The position numbers and the translations under genes were made by a program. A stretch of DNA of 64,000 nucleotides from Burkholderiaceae bacterium. Lineage in GTDB: Bacteria; Pseudomonadota; Gammaproteobacteria; Burkholderiales; Burkholderiaceae_B. Location: positions 1 to 64,000 of the forward strand of contig JANQYI010000012.1 in the NCBI GenBank assembly GCA_030728985.1. The letters are read 5' to 3'. The notes below the pieces were generated by a model. It was not told the origin of the DNA. It searched no databases and worked only from the letters and a program-made list of their open reading frames with translations. How positions within the stretch are numbered: position 1 is the first letter of the stretch; every line of letters begins with the position of its first letter. This document shows positions 8,198 through 16,598 of this stretch, in pieces.

Positions 8198-9209
8198 TAT
8201 CAAAAATATTTGTGCTGTATTTTGCGGATTGCCAGGCGATGTTGAGAGCGCTGAGTCGCTGTTGTTGCGGATTAGAGATCTCGCTGAGAAATACCCTTGT
8301 GAAACGGGTGCTGTCATTTTGGGTTCCAATGATCCGACATCTAAGAGAATCTTTGCGCTCGCGTCTTCGTTCGGCATTGATCAAGTCTGGTGTCTTGAGA
8401 CCCAAGTCGATATCTTGACTTTGCAGCGGCATGAGCGCATTGATGTGTTGGCAGCGATCTTGCCCACTTTACAGGTTGCTCATGAAAATTGCCTCTTTCT
8501 CATGAATGCAAGTGGGGATGAAGAGGAGGTCGCTGCGGCAGTCGCAGTTCGCATGAATGCTTGGGCGCTAGGCCGGTGCGAACAGATTTTAGTGAATGAC
8601 GAAAATGAGCTTTCGGTAGTGAAATCATGCTTTGGGGGGCGTATGAAAATAACGCGCTCACTGTCAGCAGGGATTTTTTTTGCTGCAGTGCGCTGTGTCG
8701 AGCAGCCCAGGATTACGTCTGCGCCAAAGACCTCTATAGTCACGAAGCATGAAGTGTCTGCGATCGAACAACGTCCTCGATTTTTTATTACGCTTTTACC
8801 CAAGTCAGAACGCTATCCAAGCATTGACGGTGCGCGAATTCTTGTTTCTGGCGGAAGAGGCATTGGAAGTGAAGCTGGTTTTGAGAGCCTGTATGCGTTA
8901 GCTGAGACGTTGGGAGGGGCTGTAAGTGCAAGCTTACCTGCTGTGGATGCAGGCTGGGCCCCTGTGGCTCGACAGGTCGGTCAGTCAGGAAAGTATGTCA
9001 GGCCTGATATCTATCTGGCCATTGCAATGTCGGGGACGCCCCAACATATGGCTGGGATTGACCCCCATACACAGATTATTGCAATCAACTCCGATCCAGA
9101 GGCACCTATTTTCAAACAGGCTCAGATCGGAGTTGTCGCAGACTGGTCTCAAATTGTCCCCGCCCTCGAGGCGAAGCTCCATTCGCTCGAGGTGAAGTCG
9201 TTAGATTGA
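8184..9209 (+). CDS. Electron transfer flavoprotein alpha-subunit-like protein
   Basis: About 341 residues from the ATG at 8184. The C-terminal FAD domain is canonical: ILVSGGRGIGSEAGFE, then AVDAGWAPVARQVGQSGK, PDIYLAIAMSGTPQHMAGI, and INSDPEAPIFKQAQIGVV. The N-terminal half is diverged. The start is picked because it sits inside the end of the EtfB-like gene (ATG at 8184, EtfB stop at 8197); an in-frame ATG at 8154 would overlap further. Its 3' end overlaps the convergent isochorismatase-like gene by nine bases. Confidence 0.85.
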   Translation: MSIVNIKNICAVFCGLPGDVESAESLLLRIRDLAEKYPCETGAVILGSNDPTSKRIFALASSFGIDQVWCLETQVDILTLQRHERIDVLAAILPTLQVAHENCLFLMNASGDEEEVAAAVAVRMNAWALGRCEQILVNDENELSVVKSCFGGRMKITRSLSAGIFFAAVRCVEQPRITSAPKTSIVTKHEVSAIEQRPRFFITLLPKSERYPSIDGARILVSGGRGIGSEAGFESLYALAETLGGAVSASLPAVDAGWAPVARQVGQSGKYVRPDIYLAIAMSGTPQHMAGIDPHTQIIAINSDPEAPIFKQAQIGVVADWSQIVPALEAKLHSLEVKSLD

Positions 9210-9800
9210 GGGGTGAGCAAAAACGACTGTATCGGTTTTTTCTACTTTACAGAATCGGGCAATGCTCCCCATTGAGTTGGCATGCTCCTCATCGCTATGT
9301 GCGCAGCTTGCATCTTCGAGCACGATCATTTCATAGTCACGGTCGTGTCCATCGCGAACAGTTGCTTGAACAACGGCTTGTGTTGAAACGCCAGAGCAAT
9401 AGATACGTGTGATGTTGCGTGCACGCAATGCGGCTTCGAGTCCCGTTGAATAAAAGGGACTGACACGATGTTTAGCAACTTGAATGTCACCTTCACGTTG
9501 TTCGAGCTCGGGGTGAATTTCAGTTCCCCATGCACCAAGCTTGAACAGTCCAGCGCCGGGAGCACCTGAGAAAATAGGTGACCCGGGGGGGCACTCGGGA
9601 TATCCCGCGGTAAAGCCAACTCGAACAAATCCCACCAATATGCCGGCCTCTCGGGCCTTTTTAATGGCTTGTGCAGTTTTGGCAATCAATTGTCGTTTTT
9701 GGACTTGAGCACCGAGTGGGCTTTTTCCGTTTGGACCGTCGGCATGAACCAGGTCGTTTTGCATATCGAGGACAAGATAAATAGAACGTGCTTGTTGCAT
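9201..9800 (-). CDS. Isochorismatase-fold hydrolase lacking the nucleophile cysteine
   Basis: 199 residues of the isochorismatase/cysteine hydrolase fold: YLVLDMQNDLVH carries the catalytic Asp, VAKHRVSPFYST the Lys, and GVSTQAVVQATVRDGHDRDY aligns with the GVxTxxCVxxTxRDA active-site strand. The position where nicotinamidase or N-carbamoylsarcosine amidase has its nucleophilic Cys is valine here. It may be a Cys-independent member, as isochorismatase itself is, or an inactive relative. GAGAG lies upstream of the ATG. It is convergent with the EtfA-like gene. Confidence 0.82.
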   Translation of the reverse strand: MQQARSIYLVLDMQNDLVHADGPNGKSPLGAQVQKRQLIAKTAQAIKKAREAGILVGFVRVGFTAGYPECPPGSPIFSGAPGAGLFKLGAWGTEIHPELEQREGDIQVAKHRVSPFYSTGLEAALRARNITRIYCSGVSTQAVVQATVRDGHDRDYEMIVLEDASCAHSDEEHANSMGSIARFCKVEKTDTVVFAHPSI

Positions 9801-9837
9801 TCGTTTTCTCTCTATTAAAAAAATTAATGATCACTTA

Positions 9838-10611
9838 TTAATCAGCCCACAGACCGCCATTCACATCTAATATTTCTCCTGTAATAAATGCACTATCAGG
9901 CGCCGCAAGGAATAGAATCGCAGAGGCAACCTCAGACGCATTTCCCATTCTCCCTGCAGGTATCAAATCACGCAATATTTTTGGAAAGTTAGTGGTCATG
10001 GCAGATCCAATGGGTCCAGGTGCGACTGCATTGACCGTAATGCCAAAAGAAGCTAGCTCCTTGGCTAAATAAACGGTCATCATGTGGACGCCGGCTTTGG
10101 AAACGCCATAAGCGATGTTTCCTGCTCGATCTTGCTCTGCAGGATCAATCCAAGGGCGAGGGTTACCACCATTTTTTCCAAGTACAGAACCTAAATTAAT
10201 GATACGCCCAAATTTTTGTTGCTTCATAATGCCCATCACGGCCTGGCACATCAGGAAAGTACCTTTGAGATTGATATCAATCACTCGGTCCCATTCCTGT
10301 TCGCTCAGGTGTTGAGCATTACCTGCTGAAACAACCCCGGCGACGTTGACCAATACATCAATACGGCGATACGCGGCTAAGACCTGAGCCACACAGGATT
10401 GAATGTTTCTTGCTTGTGTCACATCCATAGTAAGCCAAGTCAGACGCTCGTGGGTGAGACCAACCTGCGGGCCGAGGTCTGCTCCCACTACCCGAGCGCC
10501 TACTTGCAAAAAGGCTTGAACAACTGCTTGACCGATACCTCCCGCTGCACCAGTGACTAACGCGACGCGCTCATTGAGCAGCGTCGGGCTGTACATGTTG
10601 CTTTGAGTCAT
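9838..10611 (-). CDS. Short-chain dehydrogenase/reductase
   Basis: 257-residue classical SDR. The cofactor motif is VTGAAGGIGQA, followed by NVAGVVSAG, the serine in NLGSVLG, and the YGVSK catalytic pair. AVAPGPIGSAMT and ITGEILDVNGGLWAD mark the C-terminus. It reads like the 3-oxoacyl-ACP reductase (FabG) branch, whose members reduce or oxidise many ketone/alcohol pairs. Its ATG overlaps the stop of the upstream FAD oxidoreductase by four bases (ATGA), so the two are co-translated and probably act on one pathway. Confidence 0.88.
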   Translation of the reverse strand: MTQSNMYSPTLLNERVALVTGAAGGIGQAVVQAFLQVGARVVGADLGPQVGLTHERLTWLTMDVTQARNIQSCVAQVLAAYRRIDVLVNVAGVVSAGNAQHLSEQEWDRVIDINLKGTFLMCQAVMGIMKQQKFGRIINLGSVLGKNGGNPRPWIDPAEQDRAGNIAYGVSKAGVHMMTVYLAKELASFGITVNAVAPGPIGSAMTTNFPKILRDLIPAGRMGNASEVASAILFLAAPDSAFITGEILDVNGGLWAD

Positions 10612-12053
10612 TTTGAGCGAGCAAGATGGTGTGCTGCCAAACGTCCAAAAACAAGCCCCTTGAGCACAGAAGTTGACCCTGTATAGTTGGTGTAGTACAT
10701 ACCAATCACTTCTCCCGCTGCATAAAGATTTGGCATTGGCTCGCCATCAGTGTTTACCACTTGACCTTCAGGAGTAACTTTCAGTCCACCAAAGGTGAAC
10801 ACGTTGGCTGAAATAATTGGGTAGGCTATGTATGGACCTTGATCGATTGGCAAGGCCCAGTTTGATTTAGGAGGGTAGATTCCCTCGGTCGAGACACCAT
10901 CGAGATTGAGAGGGTCGTATTGAGAGGAAGATTTACAGCTTGCGTTGTATTGTGTGAGTGTTTCAGATAGCATTTCAATAGGCATCTGCAGCTTGGCTGC
11001 TAGTGCGACGATGGAGTCGGCTTCGATCGCGGACTGGTCAGTACGAATGGCAAGACGATAGTTTGGAATGCTCTTTACGCGCTGATCGAGAATGACATAA
11101 GCGATTCCCTCTTGTTGTTCATAGATTTGGCGAGTGATGCGCTCGTAGTAAGCGTCAACCGTACCCGGAGCTTCATCCACGAAGCGTTTTCCTTGTTTGT
11201 TAACCAGGATGCCATAAGGAAAGATGAAGACAGATGCTTCGGCGACACCAGAGCGAGGGTCGATTGGTTCTGCATGATAACTGCCAAACTCACCCGAAGG
11301 GGCGGCGCCTATATCCAAAGCCATTTCTATACCTTCGCCTCGGTTGTAAAAACCGCCTTTACAGATTGGACGTAAGTAAACCGAACGGGGGCCGATGTAT
11401 TTTGTCAGCATTTGAGGATTGCCCTCGAAACCACCGCAGGCTAGGACAACTTTACCGGATAAACGCAAGACACCTTTTCCTTGCTGGTGTGCTTGTAGCC
11501 CTTTGACAACACCATCGTCATCGGTGATCAGTTTGCGGGCAGTTGTTTGATAAAAAAAGGTGACCCCGATTTTTTCGGCAGCGGCCGCCAAGGCTTCTAC
11601 TAGGGCCCATCCACCCCCCACGGGGAGCAGTCTCGGTTGGGTCTTCGTCAAAAACTGAGTTGGAAGAAAGTCAAACTTTACGCCTAAACCCTGAAGCCAT
11701 TTGATCGTCGCAGGAACGTGTTCGGCGAAATTGGCAATGACTTCGGTATCTGTGATGGCTAAAGCGCGCGCCTGATGAGACCAGCCGTCTCGACCTGTCG
11801 ACATTTCGTTCATCAAATCCGGATCGTTGTAAGGCCCAAGATTTTCTGCCAAATGGGTTTCAAAGTCGTCAGTGACTTGATCCATCGCCTTCATGCGTAA
11901 ATAAGCTTCTGTGTATCTACTCTGTCCGCCGCGCTCTTCGCGTGTGGCGCGCTCCAAGATCGCAACTTTCAGCCCTTTTTCCGCTGCGCTGACAGCTGCC
12001 GATAAGCCTGCGACGCCACAACCCGCTACAACGACATCAAATTCCTGATTCAT
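10608..12053 (-). CDS. FAD-binding fumarate-reductase-type oxidoreductase
   Basis: About 481 residues. VVVAGCGVAGLSAAVSAAEKG with LERATREERGGQSRY forms the N-terminal FAD site, and AAGEVIGMYYTNYTGSTSVLKGLVFGRLAA the C-terminal FAD block. It is of the same superfamily as the gene at 5987 but clearly different in sequence, closer to tricarballylate dehydrogenase or 3-ketosteroid-delta1-dehydrogenase-like proteins. The ATG at 12053 (AAAGGG upstream) is preferred to an in-frame TTG at 12074. It is divergent from a LysR regulator, the usual position of a LysR target. Confidence 0.82.
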   Translation of the reverse strand: MNQEFDVVVAGCGVAGLSAAVSAAEKGLKVAILERATREERGGQSRYTEAYLRMKAMDQVTDDFETHLAENLGPYNDPDLMNEMSTGRDGWSHQARALAITDTEVIANFAEHVPATIKWLQGLGVKFDFLPTQFLTKTQPRLLPVGGGWALVEALAAAAEKIGVTFFYQTTARKLITDDDGVVKGLQAHQQGKGVLRLSGKVVLACGGFEGNPQMLTKYIGPRSVYLRPICKGGFYNRGEGIEMALDIGAAPSGEFGSYHAEPIDPRSGVAEASVFIFPYGILVNKQGKRFVDEAPGTVDAYYERITRQIYEQQEGIAYVILDQRVKSIPNYRLAIRTDQSAIEADSIVALAAKLQMPIEMLSETLTQYNASCKSSSQYDPLNLDGVSTEGIYPPKSNWALPIDQGPYIAYPIISANVFTFGGLKVTPEGQVVNTDGEPMPNLYAAGEVIGMYYTNYTGSTSVLKGLVFGRLAAHHLARSK

Positions 12054-12175
12054 GACAAAGTCCAGCCCTTTCAAAGACGATTTTCAATATAAACTGACCA
12101 AGTGTATGGCTTCAAGTAAGCTACAAATAGCGCTCGGGATCTAAAGCCCTTTTAAATAAAACTGAAAGACGGAAA

Positions 12176-13129
12176 ATGGACAAACTTTGGGCAATGGAGG
12201 TTTTTGTTCGTGTGATGGAGTGCGGCAGTTTTTCACGTGCTGCAGAGTCACTCAATCTTGCGAATGCGACGATAACGTCCAGTCTCCGTAATCTTGAAAC
12301 CCACCTCGGCGTCATGTTGATTCAGCGCAATACTCGTCATCTCAGGCTGACTGAAGAAGGAGAAATCTTTCTCCCAAAATGTAAAGAAATTCTTAAATCT
12401 GTTGCGCAGATTGAGTCAGAAGTCACTGTGCACGCGACAGAAATCTCAGGTATGTTGCGTGTGGAATCGCCGTTCGCCATTGGGCAAAATATTCTTTGTC
12501 CAAAGCTTCCCGAGTTGCACAAGCGTTATCCCAATCTTTCTGTCGCAGTCAATCTTACCAATGAGCCACACAGCATGATTGAGCGCGCGACAGATGTTGC
12601 GATAAGGATGGGACGTGTCGAAGACGCTGATCTTGTAGCCAGACCGATATACGAGGCACGATATATTATTTGCGGCGCACCATCGCTCGTGATAGAGCTT
12701 GGCTCGGTTAGCCCCTCTGAACTTGATCCTCGAATCTGTATGGGTTTGCTCAAAGACAATTACCAAACCCCAAATCTCTGGACTTTGACATGTCAAAGCG
12801 AGGAGGTGGTGATTCGTCCACAAGGAGCTTTAAGTTTTAACAATACTGCAGCGTTGATTCAGGCCGCGACGTCAAAAATGGGTCTGATCTATGTTTTGGA
12901 TATATTTGTTGTCGAGGCAATCAGTCAGGGAAAATTAGTGCAAATTTTCTCCGATTGGGAGACTTCGGTGTGTACGTTCCACGCTGTGACAGTCAAGTCT
13001 AGATTTGCATCACCTAAAATTCGTGCCTTTATAGACTTTATGCTCGAGGTTCTGGACCCTGAGCATCGGCCCGATCTCAAGAGTCAGATCGCAGTCGGTT
13101 CAGACCGTAAAATGAGAAAACTTCGTTGA
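12176..13129 (+). CDS. LysR-family transcriptional regulator
   Basis: 317 residues. The N-terminal winged helix-turn-helix reads MDKLWAMEVFVRVMECGSFS, then AAESLNLANATITSSLRNLE and RNTRHLRLTEEG, followed by a periplasmic-binding-like effector domain (VESPFAIGQNILCPKLPEL and onward). It probably controls the divergent FAD oxidoreductase/SDR operon from the 122-base space between them. Its last 53 bases overlap the convergent racemase-fold gene, an unusually long tail-to-tail overlap. Confidence 0.9.
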   Translation: MDKLWAMEVFVRVMECGSFSRAAESLNLANATITSSLRNLETHLGVMLIQRNTRHLRLTEEGEIFLPKCKEILKSVAQIESEVTVHATEISGMLRVESPFAIGQNILCPKLPELHKRYPNLSVAVNLTNEPHSMIERATDVAIRMGRVEDADLVARPIYEARYIICGAPSLVIELGSVSPSELDPRICMGLLKDNYQTPNLWTLTCQSEEVVIRPQGALSFNNTAALIQAATSKMGLIYVLDIFVVEAISQGKLVQIFSDWETSVCTFHAVTVKSRFASPKIRAFIDFMLEVLDPEHRPDLKSQIAVGSDRKMRKLR

Positions 13130-13886
13130 TGCGATCTGCTTCGGGGCGCTTGTGATAGAAGCCTTTGCGAGTAGCCTGCGTACCGCATAAGCGTCGAAGG
13201 TCAACCATCGTTTCAGCTTGCTTGACCCATGTTGCAAGAGAGTCGACGACGGGCACATCGTCCACTGAATTTATTCCATTTTGAGCCATCAATATGTTCA
13301 TAGGGGCTTCACCTGGAATAATGACGTCTGCGCCTTGAGCGATGAGCTTACGCGCGCCGGCTTTGAATCGCTCAATGAGAGGTTCTGGGTCGGCAAAGCC
13401 ATTAAGCACGTCAGTAAAGGCAAAGCCGACGGGCATACAGCCTGCGAAACGAGAGCTCAAACCATAACTTTCGACGTTGCTGGCGATTAGTTCATTGAAA
13501 TCGTCGATAAATACTAAGACTCCAAATTTGCGACCGAGCGTGCAAGATGTCAGCATGGCCGACTCCCCGTAACCCACGACTGGAATATCAATCATTCCAC
13601 GAATTTCACGCAGAGCTGGATCAGGAAGTGTACTAATGGCATAGGCATCAAAGCCGTTGTTCTGCGCTTCTACTGCATTGAACATAAATTGCAGGCTGTG
13701 AAGATAGTACAGAGAGGCGTGGCGAATATCGTTGCCAGGGTAATTGCTGCGATATGTCCCGGGAGCCATACCATGCATCACAATTTCTGTATCTGGTCTA
13801 GCAATGCGCGCGAAGTGTTTTTTCAGCGCATCGGAATATGGACCTAAGTCACTCAGTACAGTAAAGCTTTGATGCCAGATTTTCAT
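13077..13886 (-). CDS. Aspartate/glutamate/hydantoin racemase-fold protein without catalytic cysteines
   Basis: 269 residues. The fold is recognised from IWHQSFTVLSDLGPYSDALKKH, DAYAISTLPDPALREIRG, VVGYGESAMLTSCTLGRKFGVL and GADVIIPGEAPMN. In hydantoin or Asp/Glu racemases the two cysteines sit at the AISTLPDP and VIIPGEAP positions; both are missing here, although CTLGRKFGVL resembles the family. It is therefore probably not a racemase with the two-base cysteine mechanism. A second cysteine-less member lies at 20802. Function unknown; related folds include maleate isomerase and arylmalonate decarboxylase, which also need cysteine. Confidence 0.7.
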   Translation of the reverse strand: MKIWHQSFTVLSDLGPYSDALKKHFARIARPDTEIVMHGMAPGTYRSNYPGNDIRHASLYYLHSLQFMFNAVEAQNNGFDAYAISTLPDPALREIRGMIDIPVVGYGESAMLTSCTLGRKFGVLVFIDDFNELIASNVESYGLSSRFAGCMPVGFAFTDVLNGFADPEPLIERFKAGARKLIAQGADVIIPGEAPMNILMAQNGINSVDDVPVVDSLATWVKQAETMVDLRRLCGTQATRKGFYHKRPEADRINEVFSFYGLNRLRSDS

Positions 13887-14025
13887 TTGATCATTATGGT
13901 TCAGAAGTTAAGACATGACCATTGTGATTGTCAATATAACTATTGCCTACATCTAATCTCTGAAGACCCTTTTCATTAATTTTGAAAATTACTAGGTTGT
14001 ACTGGGAGAGATATGGAGTCTTAGA

Positions 14026-15678
14026 TTACGTCAGATTAAGATCCTGTTTAGCAAGTTCTGTGAGCGCCCCTTTTTGAATTTTCCCAGTACTGGTGCGTGG
14101 AATGGCTGTTACAATTTTCAAGTATCTCGGCACTTTGTAAGTGGCCAAGGCATTTTGACAAAAATCTCGTAACTCGGGAAGTGTCACTGAGTGACCCTCA
14201 TAACACTCGACGAAGGCAAAGCCAACTTCGCTGAGTCGCTCGTCAGGAACACCTACTACTGCCACCATTTTAATTGCCTGATGCTTGACTAAATGTTGCT
14301 CAATCTCAGCAGGATAAACATTGGTGCCACCAGATTTAAACATTTCTTTTAGACGCCCAGTGATGCTTAGGTAGCCTTCTTTATCCATGCAGCCAAGATC
14401 TCCTGTCTTGAGCCACCCCTCAGCATCGACGGTATCTTGTGTAGCCTGAGGATTTTTATAGTAACCAAGCATCACGGTTTCGCCACGACACCAGACTTCG
14501 CCAATTTCGTTAGGCCCACAAACTTTTCCCGAAGTTGGATCAATCAGGACAATTTCAGTTGGGCCTAAAATAGGAGCTTGATTAAGACAGCAACGTTCGA
14601 TCGGATCATCGAGTCTATTAAAGGTGGTGGAAATTGTATTTTCTGTCATCCCGTAGGTGGACATAAGTTGATTAATATTTAATAATTTTTTAAATCTTTC
14701 AAATGTCGAGCGCATGACGGGCGCTCCTCCAATCCACCCGTTACGAATACGAGAAAGATCTCGTTCCGGCAGGGTAGGATCGTTAACGAGATCAACAAAG
14801 TGTGTCGGTATCCCGCCAAATGTTGTGACTTCTTCGCGTTCAATGAGGTCTAGCGCTTGAGCGCCATCCCAGTGCGGCATGTTGATGAAACAGGCGCCGA
14901 GCGTCATCGCAGGAATAAGGCCCATATATAAACCAGCGACATGATAAAGAGGCATATGTCCAAGTAGTCGATCGCCGGCTTTGAGATCAAGTGCGAGGCC
15001 GACCCGTGTAGCCTGCTTGATCACGCCATGGTGATGCATCACGCCTTTGGGATGGCCCGTCGTGCCAGAGGTATAGCAAATAATGAGTAAGTCATCTGTA
15101 CGTACGCTTTGCTCTGCCTGTGCTAGCAATGCGTGCTCATGAGGCGTGCTTACCATACGATCGAAATCATGTGCATAGGCCGCTTCCTCTACTTGAATGC
15201 CAATGATATGTTTTAGTGAAGGAAAGTTTTCTAAGATTAGATGACCTGGTTCTTGTTTCACGATCTCTGGAGCCATAGATTCCAGTAACTTCGGGAAATT
15301 AATTTTGAAGAGTGTGCCTGTCAGGATCAATACTTTTGAGTCAGATTGCTTGATAATGTAAGCAGCTTCACTTTCGGTGTAGCGTGTATTAATAGGGATG
15401 ACAACCGCGCCAATTCTGGCGCATGAAAAAAAGGATAGGGCCCATTCGAGCGAGTTGCCCAACCAGACTGCGACATGATCGCCGCGCTCTATGCCTAAAT
15501 TCAATAAGGCACTGGAAAATTGATCGACTTTTTGATCAAAATCAGCAAAGGTAACGTCGTCATCTGCTGTTTTAAAAAAAGAATAGTCCGAATACGCGGA
15601 TGCTGAACGTCTAAGCGCCTGACCCATGGTTGTGTCATTGAGTTGGTCCACAACCGGATGATTCAAAATGTTTTTCAT
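14026..15678 (-). CDS. AMP-forming acyl-CoA synthetase
   Basis: 550 residues of the ANL superfamily. The phosphate-binding loop is IICYTSGTTGHPKGVMHHH. STYGMTENTIST is the A5 region, KTGDLGCMDKEGYLSITGR the hinge, and PRTSTGKIQKGAL carries the C-terminal catalytic lysine. It resembles medium-chain or aryl acid-CoA ligases (FadD3 or cyclohexanecarboxylate-CoA ligase style). It should activate a carboxylate to its CoA thioester. Its start overlaps the SDR stop by four bases, so both are one operon reading leftward from the divergent region at 16.5 kb. Confidence 0.88.
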   Translation of the reverse strand: MKNILNHPVVDQLNDTTMGQALRRSASAYSDYSFFKTADDDVTFADFDQKVDQFSSALLNLGIERGDHVAVWLGNSLEWALSFFSCARIGAVVIPINTRYTESEAAYIIKQSDSKVLILTGTLFKINFPKLLESMAPEIVKQEPGHLILENFPSLKHIIGIQVEEAAYAHDFDRMVSTPHEHALLAQAEQSVRTDDLLIICYTSGTTGHPKGVMHHHGVIKQATRVGLALDLKAGDRLLGHMPLYHVAGLYMGLIPAMTLGACFINMPHWDGAQALDLIEREEVTTFGGIPTHFVDLVNDPTLPERDLSRIRNGWIGGAPVMRSTFERFKKLLNINQLMSTYGMTENTISTTFNRLDDPIERCCLNQAPILGPTEIVLIDPTSGKVCGPNEIGEVWCRGETVMLGYYKNPQATQDTVDAEGWLKTGDLGCMDKEGYLSITGRLKEMFKSGGTNVYPAEIEQHLVKHQAIKMVAVVGVPDERLSEVGFAFVECYEGHSVTLPELRDFCQNALATYKVPRYLKIVTAIPRTSTGKIQKGALTELAKQDLNLT

Positions 15679-16463
15679 ACGGAATAACCACCATCAACGC
15701 GTAAATGTTGGCCTGTGACGTAAGCGGCTGCGGGTGAAGCCAGAAATGCAACGACATCAGATACCTCACGAATAGAACCAAAGCGTCGTAAGGCCGTGTT
15801 TTTTTTCATCGCTTCAATAAACTGCGGTGTAATTTGTGTTTTAAGACGATCAAACAGACCACCGTCAATCACGCCAGGTGCAATCGAATTGGCGCGGATA
15901 TTAAAGCGACCCTCCTCTCGGGCGATTCCTCGAATCAACGCTTCTATGCCGGCTTTCGGAACTACAGATAGAATATCTAAAGGAGGGTGTCGATGAATTC
16001 CTGCAGAGGTCACAGCTAAAATGGATCCACCGCCACTCTTGCGCATCATAGGCAGTGCTGCTTTGATCACGTTAAAAAAACCTGTCAATTCGCCATCCAA
16101 CGTTGCCTGCCACTCATCAGGATCAATATTGGCGACATAGGTCATTGTGATATCAGCCCCGGCTGCGAAAATGACGGAATGAATTGATCCAAATCGCTCC
16201 TGAACAGCAATAAACAACTCCTCTACATGAGCACGTTCTGAGAGGTTGACTTGAAAAGCGGAAGATTGAAAGCCTAGCTGTTCGACCATTGAAACGGTTG
16301 TCTCTGCGGCTTGCTTGTTGTTCCGATATGTGAGGGCAACATTGAAGCCATTTCTTGCAAGTGCTTGGCAGATTCCTTGGCCAATCCCACCACTGCCTCC
16401 TATTACTAAGGCTGTGCCGGAAGGAATGGTCTGAGGCACTGAGCTTAACTTTTGACGATCCAT
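15675..16463 (-). CDS. SDR-family protein with altered catalytic tyrosine
   Basis: About 262 residues. The cofactor motif VIGGSGGIGQGICQALA is intact, and AVTSAGIHRH holds a serine. Where SDRs carry YxxxK the sequence reads ILSVVPKAGIEAL: the lysine is kept but Ser replaces Tyr, and the enoyl-reductase-type Y-x6-K spacing is not met either (Asp at that place). IAPGVIDGGLF and VTGQHLRVDGGYSV complete the fold. The ATG at 16463, with GGAGA nine bases upstream, is preferred over 16478. It is first gene of the operon with the acyl-CoA ligase and divergent from the monooxygenase gene. Confidence 0.8.
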   Translation of the reverse strand: MDRQKLSSVPQTIPSGTALVIGGSGGIGQGICQALARNGFNVALTYRNNKQAAETTVSMVEQLGFQSSAFQVNLSERAHVEELFIAVQERFGSIHSVIFAAGADITMTYVANIDPDEWQATLDGELTGFFNVIKAALPMMRKSGGGSILAVTSAGIHRHPPLDILSVVPKAGIEALIRGIAREEGRFNIRANSIAPGVIDGGLFDRLKTQITPQFIEAMKKNTALRRFGSIREVSDVVAFLASPAAAYVTGQHLRVDGGYSV

Positions 16464-16598
16464 CGTGTTTGTCTCCATCTTATTGTTTATAGATTACAGT
16501 CATTGGTCAGATCGATTTGCGCAATATTAGCAAGTATCATTAAAAATATTAAATATGGTTTTTAATGCGTTCAGTTACGGTCATTTGTTGAGACAAAT

